Assembly: GCF_002259745.1 (NCBI RefSeq)
Contig: NZ_MWWW01000013.1
Span: 1-64,000, forward strand
Reading direction: 5' to 3'
Length of the DNA stretch: 64,000 bases
Source: Bifidobacterium myosotis
GTDB taxonomy: Bacteria > Actinomycetota > Actinomycetes > Actinomycetales > Bifidobacteriaceae
Of the stretch, positions 28,619-37,388 are shown in pieces (the stretch's first letter is position 1; every line of letters begins with the position of its first letter). A program made the translations under genes and the position numbers. The notes below the pieces were generated by a model. The model saw nothing but the letters and a program-made list of their open reading frames with translations, was not told where the DNA came from and ran no database searches.

Positions 28619-28723
28619 CCGCATTCCGTCGGCCACGATATCCCCGCGCCTAACCACCGAACGCGACTGATTGTCAGTACAATGAGTGAGGTCCCTATAT
28701 GTGAAATCAAAGGAGACAGACCA

Positions 28724-30394
28724 GTGACCGTCACCCGTGTATACATCGCCAGCCCCGAAGGCGCCAACGGCCGCAACGTAGTGGCCTATGGCGTACTCAA
28801 CGCGCTGACCTCGAAGTACAAGACCATGGTGTTCCGCCCCGCCGTGTCCAACCACGACGACTTCACCCCCATCCTGCTCGCCGCGTCCAACGCCGGCCTC
28901 GGCGTGGCCCTGTCCACCGGACTGGACATCCACAAGGTGCGCGCCGACAAGGAGACGGCTCGCGGCGACATCGTCGGCGCCTTCAACGACGCGATGGACG
29001 TCTCCCGTGCCGACGCCGCACTCATCGTGGGCACCGACCGCTCCCACGTCAACGACCCGACCACCTACGAGTTCAACGCCAATGTGGCGGCCGACCTGCA
29101 GGCGGGCGTGTTCCTGACCATCGCCACCATCGACCGCTGGCCGCACGAGCTGGACGAGACAGTCAAGCTCTCCATCGAAGGCATGGAGGCCGCCGGTAAC
29201 AAGGTGCTCGGCATCTTCGTGACCGGCTGCGAATCCCGTCACGCCTTCTCCGTCAAGGAGACGCTGGCCAAGTACGGCCTGCCGGTGTGGACGCTCCCCC
29301 AGGTGCAGTTCACCGACGAATCCGGCAAGGACCTCGCCCTCGAGACCTTCCGCAAGAACGTACCCACCGAGGAGGTGCTCGCGGCGCTCGACGTGGACGT
29401 GACCGCGCCCATCACCCCGTACGCGTTCCAGTTCGGCCTGCTCGGCAAGGCGAAGTCCAACAAGAAGACCATCGTGCTGCCCGAAGGTGAGGAGGACCGC
29501 ATCATCAAGGCGGCCGACTACCTGCTCGAGCGCGAGATCGTGAACCTCATCATCGTGGGCGACAAGGACGCCATTCTGGCCCGCGGCGAGGAGCTCGGCC
29601 TCCATTACCTGAACCGTGCCCGCTTCCAGGCGTTGAACGACGAGAACGTGCTCGTGCCGATGGTGGCCAAGCTGTGCGAGCTGCGCGCCAAGAAGGGCAT
29701 GACCGAGGAGCAGGCCCGCCAGCAGCTCACGGACCCGAGCTACTTCGGCACCATGCTGGTGGTGCTCGGATACGCGGATGGTCTGGTCTCCGGCTCCGTG
29801 AACTCCACTGCCAACACCGTGCGTCCGGCGCTGCAGGTCATCAAGACCAAGCCCGGTCAGAAGCTCGTCTCCGGCGCGTTCCTCATGTGCTTCAAGAACC
29901 ATGTGGCCGTGTTCGCCGACTGCGCCATCAACCTCAACCCGGATGCCGAGCAGCTTTCCGAGATCGCCCTCCAGTCCGCCGAGACCGCCCGCGCATTCGG
30001 CATCGATCCCAAGGTCGGCATGCTCTCCTACTCCACCCTCGGCTCCGGCAAGGGCCCGGACGTCGATGTGGTCGAGGAGGCCACCAGGCTGCTCAAGGAG
30101 AAGGCTCCGGACCTGCCGGTGGTCGGCTCCGTCCAGTTCGACGCCGCCTGGTCCCCCACCGTCGCCGCCACCAAGGCCAAGGGCGACCCGGTCGCCGGAC
30201 ACGTCAATGTGTTCGTCTTCCCTGACCTGTGCGCCGGCAACATCGGCTACAAGGCCGTGCAGCGCTCCTCCGGCGCCCTAGCCATCGGCCCGGTGCTGCA
30301 GGGACTCAACAAGCCGGTCAACGACCTGTCCCGTGGCGCCTTGGTGCAGGACATCATCAACACCATCGCCCTGACCGCCATCGAAGCGCAGTAG
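28724..30394 (+). CDS. pta: Phosphate acetyltransferase
   Basis: Interconverts acetyl-phosphate and acetyl-CoA, drawing on the phosphoketolase product. It has 556 residues, the long form with an N-terminal P-loop-like/DRTGG region and a C-terminal PTA_PTB domain starting at about KKTIVLPEGEEDRIIKAAD. The catalytic domain includes SGSVNSTANTVRPALQVIKT. The GTG at 28724 was chosen because AAAGGAG lies 8 bases upstream and it gives MTVTRVYIASPEGANGRN; the frame is open for 47 more codons without a ribosome site. It is followed by two long hairpins and then ackA. Confidence 0.96.
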   Translation: MTVTRVYIASPEGANGRNVVAYGVLNALTSKYKTMVFRPAVSNHDDFTPILLAASNAGLGVALSTGLDIHKVRADKETARGDIVGAFNDAMDVSRADAALIVGTDRSHVNDPTTYEFNANVAADLQAGVFLTIATIDRWPHELDETVKLSIEGMEAAGNKVLGIFVTGCESRHAFSVKETLAKYGLPVWTLPQVQFTDESGKDLALETFRKNVPTEEVLAALDVDVTAPITPYAFQFGLLGKAKSNKKTIVLPEGEEDRIIKAADYLLEREIVNLIIVGDKDAILARGEELGLHYLNRARFQALNDENVLVPMVAKLCELRAKKGMTEEQARQQLTDPSYFGTMLVVLGYADGLVSGSVNSTANTVRPALQVIKTKPGQKLVSGAFLMCFKNHVAVFADCAINLNPDAEQLSEIALQSAETARAFGIDPKVGMLSYSTLGSGKGPDVDVVEEATRLLKEKAPDLPVVGSVQFDAAWSPTVAATKAKGDPVAGHVNVFVFPDLCAGNIGYKAVQRSSGALAIGPVLQGLNKPVNDLSRGALVQDIINTIALTAIEAQ

Positions 30395-30423
30395 TTCTGC
30401 GCTTCTTATCGCAGCGTTCTGAC

Positions 30424-30512
30424 GTGTTTGGGGTGGATGTTGCGGTGCCGGACCGTAGGCTTGGCCGAACGGCCTTGAGTGTGTCCGGCACCGCAACATC
30501 CACCCCAAACAC
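30424..30512 (+). repeat. Constant-core hairpin P1 (perfect 30-bp arms)
   Basis: Arms 30424-30453 and 30483-30512 are perfectly complementary over 30 bases. The 29-base core 30454-30482 contains CGTAGGCTTGGCCGAACGGC and ends CTTGAGTGT. This core is identical to that of P5 (62245-62273), while the arms are unrelated apart from the inner GAC/GTC. It lies 30 bases after the pta stop. Confidence 0.9.
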
Positions 30513-30575
30513 TGCGCAGAATCATCAAGTCATTCGCATGTCAATAGGAATCCTCGAGATTCACATTGCTATAAA

Positions 30576-30667
30576 TGGCCGATGCTGATGGATGGGGAAC
30601 CAGACCGTAAAGACTCGGCCTGAGCGGCCCGGAGCGTGTCCGGTGCCCCATCCATCAACATCGGCCA
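30576..30667 (+). repeat. Constant-core hairpin P2 (27 of 30 arm bases paired)
   Basis: Arms 30576-30605 and 30638-30667 pair at 27 of 30 positions. The 32-base core 30606-30637 follows the P1 pattern in diverged form: CGTAAAG..., then TCGGCCTGAGCGGCC, then GGAGCGT. The inner arm ends are again GAC and GTC. It sits about 100 bases before ackA. Confidence 0.85.
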
Positions 30668-30768
30668 CGACCATTCCCGCAATAGTTTTGTAGTAAGCAA
30701 CGAGTAATCTGACTTACGGTAACCCGTGTCAGCGGGAAACAGACAAATCACAATGGAGGATGCCCACA

Positions 30769-31998
30769 ATGGCGAAAACCGTCCTTGTCATCAATTCCGG
30801 CTCCAGCTCGATCAAGTACCAGCTGGTTGACCTCGAGTCCGGCGAAGGCCTCGCTTCCGGTCTCGTCGAGAAGATCGGCGAGCCGATCGACGGCCACTAC
30901 AAGCACGAGTACAACGGCGAGAAGCACGAGCTCGAGGAGCCGATCCACGACCACGAGCAGGGCCTGAAGCGCGTGCTCGGCTTCTTCAAGGAGTACGGCC
31001 CGGATCTGTCCGAAGCCGGCATCGTGGCCGTCGGCCACCGCGTGGTGCAGGGCGGCTCCATCTTCCCGAAGCCGGCCCTGGTGACCGACAAGACCATCAA
31101 CCAGGTCAAGGATCTGGCCGTCCTCGCCCCGCTGCACAACGGCCCGGAGGCCAAGGGCGCTGAGGTCATGCGCTCCCTGCTGCCGGACGTGCCGCAGATC
31201 TTCGTCTTCGACTCCTCCTTCTTCTTCCAGCTGCCGAAGGCCGCCAGCACCTACGCGCTGAACAAGGACATCGCCGAGAAGTACCACATCCGTCGTTACG
31301 GTGCCCACGGTACCTCCCACGAGTACATTTCCTCCGTGGTGCCGGACGTCATCGGCAAGCCGGCCGAGGGACTCAAGCAGATCGTGCTGCACATCGGCAA
31401 CGGTGCCTCCGCCTCCGCCGAGGTCTCCGGCAAGCCGGTCGAGACCTCCATGGGCCTGACCCCGCTTGAGGGCCTCGTCATGGGCGGCCGCACCGGTGAC
31501 ATCGACCCGGCTGTGGTCTTCCACCTGATCCGCAACGCCCACATGAACGTGGACGAGCTGGACACCCTGTTCAACAAGCGCTCCGGCATGATGGGCATGA
31601 CCGGCTTCGGCGATCTGCGCGAGGTCCACCGTCTGGTGGCCGAGGGCAACGAGGACGCCAAGCTGGCCCTTGACGTCTACGTGCACCGCATCGTGAGCTA
31701 CATCGGCAACTACACCTACCAGATGGGTGGCTGCGACGTGATCACCTTCACCGCCGGCGTCGGCGAGAACGACGACATCGTACGCAAGATGGTGTGCGAC
31801 AAGCTCGCTCCGTTCGGTGTCAAGCTGGACGAGGAGAAGAACGCGACCCGCTCCAAGCAGCCGCGCATCATCTCCACCCCGGACTCCTCCGTGATCATCG
31901 CCGTGATCCCGACCAACGAGGAGCTGGCCATCGCCCGCAAGTCCGCCGCCATCGCGGAAGCCGGCGAGGACACCTACGGCAACAAGTTCGCTAAGTGA
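30769..31998 (+). CDS. ackA: Acetate kinase
   Basis: Turns acetyl-phosphate plus ADP into acetate plus ATP, the energy-yielding end of the bifid shunt. It has 409 residues. Family signatures are VLVINSGSSSIKYQL (about residues 4-18), YGAHGTSHEYIS (catalytic region), the phosphate-binding HIGNGASASA and GLTPLEGLVMGGRTGDIDP. The ATG at 30769 has GGAGG 9 bases upstream, while the ATG at 30760 lies right inside that site. Codon use is as biased as in xfp. Confidence 0.97.
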   Translation: MAKTVLVINSGSSSIKYQLVDLESGEGLASGLVEKIGEPIDGHYKHEYNGEKHELEEPIHDHEQGLKRVLGFFKEYGPDLSEAGIVAVGHRVVQGGSIFPKPALVTDKTINQVKDLAVLAPLHNGPEAKGAEVMRSLLPDVPQIFVFDSSFFFQLPKAASTYALNKDIAEKYHIRRYGAHGTSHEYISSVVPDVIGKPAEGLKQIVLHIGNGASASAEVSGKPVETSMGLTPLEGLVMGGRTGDIDPAVVFHLIRNAHMNVDELDTLFNKRSGMMGMTGFGDLREVHRLVAEGNEDAKLALDVYVHRIVSYIGNYTYQMGGCDVITFTAGVGENDDIVRKMVCDKLAPFGVKLDEEKNATRSKQPRIISTPDSSVIIAVIPTNEELAIARKSAAIAEAGEDTYGNKFAK

Positions 31999-32038
31999 TC
32001 GACTGCCGATAGGCGTCTAACTAATCTCTAGTTGCAAT

Positions 32039-32082
32039 ACACGTGTGGGGCTGATTCCTGATGGAATCAGCCCCACACGTGT
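32039..32082 (+). terminator. Terminator of ackA
   Basis: A perfect 20-bp stem (ACACGTGTGGGGCTGATTCC and its complement) with a 4-base loop TGAT, 40 bases after the ackA stop, followed by TTTAAG. Confidence 0.85.
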
Positions 32083-32098
32083 TTAAGTCCTGAAATCA

Positions 32099-32171
32099 CT
32101 CCCCTCAGTCATGCTTCGCATGATAGCTCCCCTCAGAGAGTGGAGCTGTCCATGTAGCGGACTGAGGGGAG
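32099..32171 (-). terminator. Hairpin/repeat downstream of aroA
   Basis: CTCCCCTCAGTC (32099-32110) pairs with GACTGAGGGGAG (32160-32171); a second AGCTCCCCTCAG lies between. Inside is CATGCTTCGCATG, a small palindrome. A related block (GTCAGCGAAGCTGACTAAGG) is at 23102. It is probably the 3' end structure of aroA. Confidence 0.5.
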
Positions 32172-32176
32172 CTGAA

Positions 32177-33529
32177 TTACGCCAGCATGCCGTTCCACAT
32201 GCCTACGAAATCGGGCAGGGTCTTGCGCGTGGTGGCGACGTTGATCACCGAGATACCCGGAATCCTCAAGCCCAGCATCGCCGCGAACGTGGCCATGCGG
32301 TGATCGGCGTAGGTCTCCATTTCAGCGCCATGCAACCGTTCGTCCGACACCGGCTCGATGCGCAATCCGTCCGGCAGTTCCTCGGCCTTGCCGCCCACGC
32401 GGGCGATCTCGTTGACGAGCGCGGCGAGACGATTCGTCTCATGGCCGCGCAGATGGCCGATGCCCACCATGTCCGTCGGTTTATCGGCGAACACCAGTAT
32501 CGCAGCCAGCGAAGGCGCGATCTCTCCCGCCGCGGTCAGATCGAACGTGCCCAGTCCACGAACCGAGCCGTCGCCGGTCACCTCGCAGTATCGCACACCG
32601 TTCTGCTCCGGGAACGAGACCTGCGCCCCCATACGCTCCAGATATCCCGGCAGCAGACCGCCCGGCTGCGTGGTGGTTTCCGGCCAATGCGGCACACGCA
32701 CGGTCCCGCCCGCGATGAGCGCGGCGCCCAGGAACGGCGCAGCATTGGATAGATCGGGCTCCACGGTGACCGTTTCCGGCAGCTGCAGCGGCTTGGGCGC
32801 GACCGTCCACGTATGCGCGGATTCCTCGGCGACGGCCTCGCCACCGGCCCCGTTCACATCGGCGACAGTCATGCGGATATGCGGCAGGCTCGGCGTCTTC
32901 TCCCCCGTGTGCGTCAGCCGCAGGCCACCGGGCAGTTTCGACCCAATGAGCAACAGGCCGGAGATGAATTGGGACGAACCGGACGAATCAATGCTCACCG
33001 GCGCCATGGCTTCGGCCGATGGCAAAGCAGAGGGCGGGGTGATGGTGAACGGCAGGAATCCCTCTTCGCCCAGATAGTCGACCTTGGCGCCGAGCTGTTC
33101 CAAGCCGTCCAGCACCGGCTTCATTGGTCGGGCGTAGGCCTGCTCGTCGCCGTCGAAGCGCACAGGGCCGTCGGCGAACAGCGCCAATCCCGGCACGAAC
33201 CGCATTACGGTGCCAGCCAAGCCGCAATATACGTCGACGTCGCCCCGGAACCTACCGGAAACGGGCGGCGTCACCGTCACCATGGTATCCGTGACCGGGT
33301 CCACGTCGCAGCGCACGCCGAGGGCGGCGAGCGCCCCCATCATCAGTTCGGTGTCACGCGAACGCAGCAGTCCCACCAGCCTCACCGGCCGTGAGCTGAG
33401 CGCGGCCAGGATCAGATAACGATTCGACAACGATTTGCTGCCGGGAATCGTGACGGTGGCGTTGATGGGGCCGTCCGGCATCGGTGCGGGCCACAGGTTC
33501 GGAGTTGTGGTATTCGGTGTTTCGCTCAT
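32177..33529 (-). CDS. aroA: 3-phosphoshikimate 1-carboxyvinyltransferase (EPSP synthase)
   Basis: Joins shikimate-3-phosphate and PEP in aromatic amino acid synthesis. It has 450 residues, with VTIPGSKSLSNRYLILAAL near residue 27 (PEP/S3P-binding Lys, Ser and Arg), the LAGTVMRF block and the C-terminal DHRMATFAAMLG signature. The second half has GLGTFDLTAAGEIAPSLAAI, consistent with the family. It converges with ackA and is divergent from the PP2C-like gene, whose start is only 58 bases away. Confidence 0.95.
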   Translation of the reverse strand: MSETPNTTTPNLWPAPMPDGPINATVTIPGSKSLSNRYLILAALSSRPVRLVGLLRSRDTELMMGALAALGVRCDVDPVTDTMVTVTPPVSGRFRGDVDVYCGLAGTVMRFVPGLALFADGPVRFDGDEQAYARPMKPVLDGLEQLGAKVDYLGEEGFLPFTITPPSALPSAEAMAPVSIDSSGSSQFISGLLLIGSKLPGGLRLTHTGEKTPSLPHIRMTVADVNGAGGEAVAEESAHTWTVAPKPLQLPETVTVEPDLSNAAPFLGAALIAGGTVRVPHWPETTTQPGGLLPGYLERMGAQVSFPEQNGVRYCEVTGDGSVRGLGTFDLTAAGEIAPSLAAILVFADKPTDMVGIGHLRGHETNRLAALVNEIARVGGKAEELPDGLRIEPVSDERLHGAEMETYADHRMATFAAMLGLRIPGISVINVATTRKTLPDFVGMWNGMLA

Positions 33530-33575
33530 GCGCCCATCGTATCCGTTTTCGCGGAGAATCGAGCGGCGGACGCGC

Positions 33576-33588
33576 TATGGTGGAATCG
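33576..33588 (+). promoter_or_regulatory. Putative promoter of a leaderless transcript
   Basis: TATGGT at 33576-33581 is a good -10 box for a start of transcription at or next to the GTG at 33588. No ribosome-binding site lies between. Leaderless starts are common in actinobacteria; this assignment is inference. Confidence 0.4.
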
Positions 33589-34652
33589 TGCGTGTGATCG
33601 AACGGTTCTGCCGGGGCAAAAGGGCTGATCAGTCGTTGAACGAGGATGGGGTGGTCATTACGGACGGGTTCGCGGCCGTGGTGGACGGGGTGACGAGTAA
33701 AAGCGTGCGCCATTTGTGGCGGCCGAGCGGCGGCGTGGTGGCGCGGAATCTCCTCGTCGATACAGTGGGAACCCTGCCGCGGAACGCCACAATGAGAGAG
33801 ACCCAGATGACGCTCGACCGGCGGCTTCGCGCGGAATATGCCCGAAGCGATGCGGATGAATCGGTGTTCGCCAACGAACCTTGGGAACGGTTGCAAGCCA
33901 ATGCGGTGGTCTACAGTGCGGCACATCGAGAGGCGTGGCTGTTCGGTGACTGTCAGATCATGGTCAACGGTGTGCAGACGCCGACGATGAAACGCGTGGA
34001 TGAACTGCTCGGCGAAGTACGATCGTTTGCGGCACAGGCGATGGCCTTGGACGGCGGAGCGGATTCCGCTACTGCGCCGGATAGGATGAGACCGCCAGAG
34101 GAACCGGATGGATCGGACGAGGTCGCATCGGACGAATCAGACGGCGGGACCGAACATTTGCCGGGCGCATCAGCCGCATCATTCGAATCCGAATCACACG
34201 AATCAATCAAACCAAACGAATCATTAATCGGACCAATCGGACCGGATTCATCGGTCGCATCAGATGAATCATCCAGCAGAACGGCGGAACCGAACGGAGT
34301 CGGCCAACCGGAGACAGAACCCGACGACCCCGCGCGGAACCTGATCATGCCGTTCCTGCGATTGCAGTCACGATTCGCGAACCGACGCGGCATGTACGGG
34401 TACTTCGTATTCGACGGATTCACGGACCCGACCTATCCGATTCGCTCAGTACCTATCGCTCCCGGCGACGAGGTGGTGCTGGCCTCGGACGGCTATCCCC
34501 TGTTACGCCCGACGCTGACCGAATCGGAGCGAGAACTGGCGCGGCTGCGCAGAGACGACCCGTCGCTTATCCATGAGTACCGCTCGACCAAGGGCTTCGT
34601 CGCGGGACAGGAATCATTCGACGACCGTACGTATCTGCGGTTCGTCGCTTGA
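33588..34652 (+). CDS. PP2C-like protein with an acidic low-complexity insert
   Basis: A 354-residue protein resembling PP2C Ser/Thr phosphatases. NEDGVVITDGFAAVVDGVTS (about residues 16-35) corresponds to the metal-binding first Asp region, AWLFGDCQIMVNG to the GDSR region, and GDEVVLASDGYPLL to the late Asp motif. Between them, about residues 160-245, is a disordered insert rich in Ser, Asp, Glu and Pro with repeated SDE/ESD words. The GTG at 33588 is preferred; a GTG at 33594 is possible. Some metal ligands differ from classical PP2C, so activity is uncertain. Confidence 0.6.
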   Translation: MRVIERFCRGKRADQSLNEDGVVITDGFAAVVDGVTSKSVRHLWRPSGGVVARNLLVDTVGTLPRNATMRETQMTLDRRLRAEYARSDADESVFANEPWERLQANAVVYSAAHREAWLFGDCQIMVNGVQTPTMKRVDELLGEVRSFAAQAMALDGGADSATAPDRMRPPEEPDGSDEVASDESDGGTEHLPGASAASFESESHESIKPNESLIGPIGPDSSVASDESSSRTAEPNGVGQPETEPDDPARNLIMPFLRLQSRFANRRGMYGYFVFDGFTDPTYPIRSVPIAPGDEVVLASDGYPLLRPTLTESERELARLRRDDPSLIHEYRSTKGFVAGQESFDDRTYLRFVA

Positions 34653-34722
34653 ACCGCCTCGCCTGAATTACCTCGCCTGAATCACCTGAAGGGTTTGCGC
34701 TGGCCAGCCACCGGCGTCACCG

Positions 34723-35901
34723 TTACTTGTCGGATGCCAGACGCGATTCGATGCGCGGCTCGTCCTCGGCGACGGCCTGTTCCTCGCTCAACCCGCCCTC
34801 GATCATCTGTGCGTGCAACAGCTGCGCGGCCACGCGATCGGCCTCGATGGCCGCGATCTGGCGGGAGAACACGATGAACCAGCCGAGGAACATGAGACCG
34901 GCCAATGCCTCCACGTTGGTGAGCGTATTGTGGCCCATCATCATGTTGGCCCAGAAGCCGGCGCACACAAGCGCGGCGAGATCGGAGGCCACCATCACGG
35001 CCTTGGACAGGCGCGGCGCGAGCCAGGGCAGGCAGACGAACAGCACCAGCATCACGAACGGCAGGCCCTTGGCGCATACGTTGTGCATGAGATTATGCGG
35101 TGTGTAGCGGAACACGCCGATGCCGATGAATGCGAGGCCGGAAACGGTCAGCAGCGCCGAGAGGATGCCCGTGCGCAGCATGAAATGCGGGATTTCGTAG
35201 CCACGGTTCGGGTCCTTGTTGGTGCGGTCGTGCCAGAGACGTTGCAGGCGTTCGGTGGTCACCAGTTCCGAGATGGCGAAGTAGCTCACGATGATGATGC
35301 AGGTTCCGGCGAGCATCAGCGTGGAGTTGAACATGCGTGCGGCGAACGTGGTGCGGTCGCCGAGTTGCGAGAAATTGTTGTGATACCAGTACGGGTCATC
35401 GGTGGTCATGCCGGCGGTCACCACGCCGGAGATGACGAAGAACGGCAACAGGGACGCCAGCGTCTTGGCGTTCATGAGTTCCGCCTGCACGAACGTCATG
35501 TAGCCGACCACGCCGGCGAATCCGGCGCAGACGCTGGAGATGTAGCCGGAGAAGATCGCGTTGCCCATCATGTCGTTGGCCGCGCCCATCAGCGCGAACG
35601 ACGACAGGAAGATGGTGGCGGCGTACACCACCGAAAGTGCCACGATCTCGATGATACGGCGGATTGGCGCGAGCCAGCCATGGTCCAGGTTCAGCGAGCG
35701 TGACTTGCTGGCGTATCCGATGACGAACGAGATGACGCCGCAAGCGGCCACGATGCCCGAGGCCACCATGAAACGTCGCTGGGTCAGCTGCCAGATGGCG
35801 GGCGCGTACTGCATGTAGGCGTTCATGGACACCGCTCCCACCACCGCACAGATAAGGAAGGAGACCAGACCATAGGTTTCGGCGCGTTGATGACGACCCA
35901 T
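34723..35901 (-). CDS. Multi-pass membrane protein of unknown function
   Basis: A 392-residue protein with about nine or ten hydrophobic segments: for example LVSFLICAVVGAVSMNAY near the N-terminus, VVYAATIFLSSFALMG, FVMLVLFVCLPWLA and LAGLMFLGWFIVFS. It is followed by an acidic cytoplasmic tail of about 40 residues (EEQAVAEDEPRIES). The ATG at 35901 has AAGGAG 10 bases upstream. I do not recognise a transporter signature; the layout resembles DUF998-type proteins but this is weak. It converges with the PP2C-like gene, 70 bases apart. Confidence 0.75.
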   Translation of the reverse strand: MGRHQRAETYGLVSFLICAVVGAVSMNAYMQYAPAIWQLTQRRFMVASGIVAACGVISFVIGYASKSRSLNLDHGWLAPIRRIIEIVALSVVYAATIFLSSFALMGAANDMMGNAIFSGYISSVCAGFAGVVGYMTFVQAELMNAKTLASLLPFFVISGVVTAGMTTDDPYWYHNNFSQLGDRTTFAARMFNSTLMLAGTCIIIVSYFAISELVTTERLQRLWHDRTNKDPNRGYEIPHFMLRTGILSALLTVSGLAFIGIGVFRYTPHNLMHNVCAKGLPFVMLVLFVCLPWLAPRLSKAVMVASDLAALVCAGFWANMMMGHNTLTNVEALAGLMFLGWFIVFSRQIAAIEADRVAAQLLHAQMIEGGLSEEQAVAEDEPRIESRLASDK

Positions 35902-36334
35902 GCGGCGGTGCTCCTTTCGTTGCTCGTTGCGATTGCGCTCGTTACGGTCGCGTTTGCCGCAATCGCGTGTGTTGCGGGGCCAGTTGTTGCGGCGGTCAGT
36001 TGCGGTCCATCCGTAGCCCGCCCTCACGCACGGCCGGCTACGCTCGTCCGCCCGTACCGCCTCCCTCGTGTGCGGCCTACGACACACTTGTCAAGCCGAG
36101 AGCTTCAGACCGGCCTACGTTAGGCAGGCCAAGCCGAAGAGCCAAGTCGACAAGACGTGTCACAAGGCCGTGCCGCTTGACACCGGGCAAGCGGCAGCCC
36201 AAGCGACACGGCATGCGCAATGCCGAACACGCGAGAGGACTTTTCCCAAAACGTCATTGTATCCCGTGTCCCGGTCCTCCGATGCGATACAATGACTATT
36301 TGTGCCGTTCTCTCCTCATCGACTGACGGCACGA
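35902..36334. other. Gap between the membrane protein and the tRNA-Pro locus
   Basis: 433 bases without a supported gene. It contains loosely repeated TTGCG/GCGTTTGC words at 35930-36000 and scattered ACTTGTCAAGCCG/GCTTGACACC inverted words (36085-36185). A promoter for the tRNA locus is expected near the right end; TACAATGAC at 36290 is a candidate -10. Confidence 0.4.
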
Positions 36335-36382
36335 CGGGCTATAGCGCAGCTTGGTAGCGCGCCTGCTTTGGGAGCAGGATGT
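36335..36382 (+). pseudogene. 5' half of a split tRNA-Pro (TGG) gene
   Basis: CGGGCTATAGCGCAGCTTGG and onward through the anticodon arm CCTGC-TTTGGGA-GCAGG up to ATGT match a tRNA-Pro. The sequence then becomes unrelated. Its acceptor strand CGGGCTA is exactly complementary to TAGCCCG at 41139-41145, not to the neighbouring intact tRNA-Pro. Confidence 0.85.
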
Positions 36383-36602
36383 TATCAAAGCGTTGCTGCC
36401 GTGACCACCGCTGAGGCTTACTGCCGACTAGGTTTTCAGGCTTCAGCGATAATTGAAAAGCGGCATCCATTAACAATGGTTAACAATGACCGCAGACCTT
36501 CGGTTTCTCGGACTTACCTTCGAGGAAAAAATGGATGGTCAGGAACGCATTACGTCCTACGCAATGCGTATAATCGAAAAGTTGTGCCGTAAGGCATAAA
36601 AA

Positions 36603-36676
36603 CGGGCTGTGGCGCAGTTTGGTAGCGCGCTTGCTTTGGGAGCAAGACGTCGCAGGTTCAAATCCTGTCAGCCCGA
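36603..36676 (+). tRNA. tRNA-Pro (TGG), intact
   Basis: Complete cloverleaf with acceptor CGGGCTG/CAGCCCG, D-arm GCGCAGTTTGGTAGCGC, anticodon loop TTTGGGA (anticodon TGG) and T-loop TTCAAAT. It lies inside the insertion that splits the other tRNA-Pro and may have replaced its function. Confidence 0.95.
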
Positions 36677-36681
36677 CAATG

Positions 36682-36721
36682 AAAGCCCTACTCCCGACCG
36701 GGATGTAGGGCTTTTCTCTTT
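36682..36721 (+). terminator. Terminator after tRNA-Pro
   Basis: AAAGCCCTA and TAGGGCTTTT form the stem, with an internal CCCGACCGGG, followed by CTCTTTT. It is 6 bases past the tRNA. Confidence 0.85.
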
Positions 36722-36856
36722 TACCTGAAACGCTAACCGTTAACATTTTTATCATCCTGAGATAGCCCACAATCCCTGTAATTCCAATGGTTTTAGATAT
36801 GATTAAGGGCATGTCCGCCACAATCGACGTATAATCGCGTATCTGATTAACGGTCA

Positions 36857-37267
36857 ATGGAGGTCAAGCTCATGGCCATCGCCGTGGACTCGTGACCGGG
36901 TTGACCAATCATGGGTTGATGATTACGAGCGGACCAACGGAGAGTACGGCTATCCGGCGTCCATGTCGGGCAAGATGATTCCCATTAAGGCCGATGAGTT
37001 CGATGTGCCGTTGGCCGTGGAGGAACTGCGGTTGATCAATGCGCGGGATCATTCATGGTATGAATACCGGAATTTCGGAGGCCCGGCCATTCCCTCCATC
37101 GGTTACGGTTTCGTTGCCGCAGCGTTGGCCGAGGAAACCAATGGCGTTTGGCTTCCACCGATGGGGCGTTCGGCAGCAGCGGGCATAACGGCGAGACAGC
37201 CGAGCGGTTTCTTGCATGGTGGGGAGACGAGCAGATGGCCTTCTACGGGAAGGAAGCCTTTCGATAA
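36857..37267 (+). pseudogene. Frameshifted remnant of an unrecognised protein gene
   Basis: Three reading-frame pieces follow each other. MEVKLMAIAVDS starts at 36857. WVDDYERTNGEYGYPAS and MIPIKADEFDVPLAVEELRL run from about 36912 into IGYGFVAAALAEETNG. In another frame, DGAFGSSGHNGETAERFL and AWWGDEQMAFYGKEAFR end at the TAA at 37267. Together they read like one protein of about 135 residues broken by at least two indels. I do not recognise the family. The longer intact frame to 37379 is the out-of-frame continuation. Confidence 0.5.
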
Positions 37268-37388
37268 CATCGATAACAGGATCCGGGCAAATCATCCGGA
37301 TAAAAGAGAACCCCCAGTGCATCACGGCTCAGTCGAAGACCGTCCGGAGAGGCCCTTTGGGGGATTTCATGGAATATGATAATGGGTT

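Noticed and set aside
28571..30202. 543-codon open frame opposite pta
   Set aside because: Same cause as at xfp: an antisense shadow of a strongly biased gene with no recognisable domain.
30424..30667. P1 and P2 as ordinary terminators of pta
   Set aside because: The cores are 29-32 bases and conserved with distant copies, and no T run follows the right arms. A terminator function is possible, but it does not explain the shared cores.
36963..37379. 138-codon plus-strand protein as an intact gene
   Set aside because: Its second half is out of frame relative to a better coding continuation ending at 37267, so it is treated as part of a frameshifted remnant.
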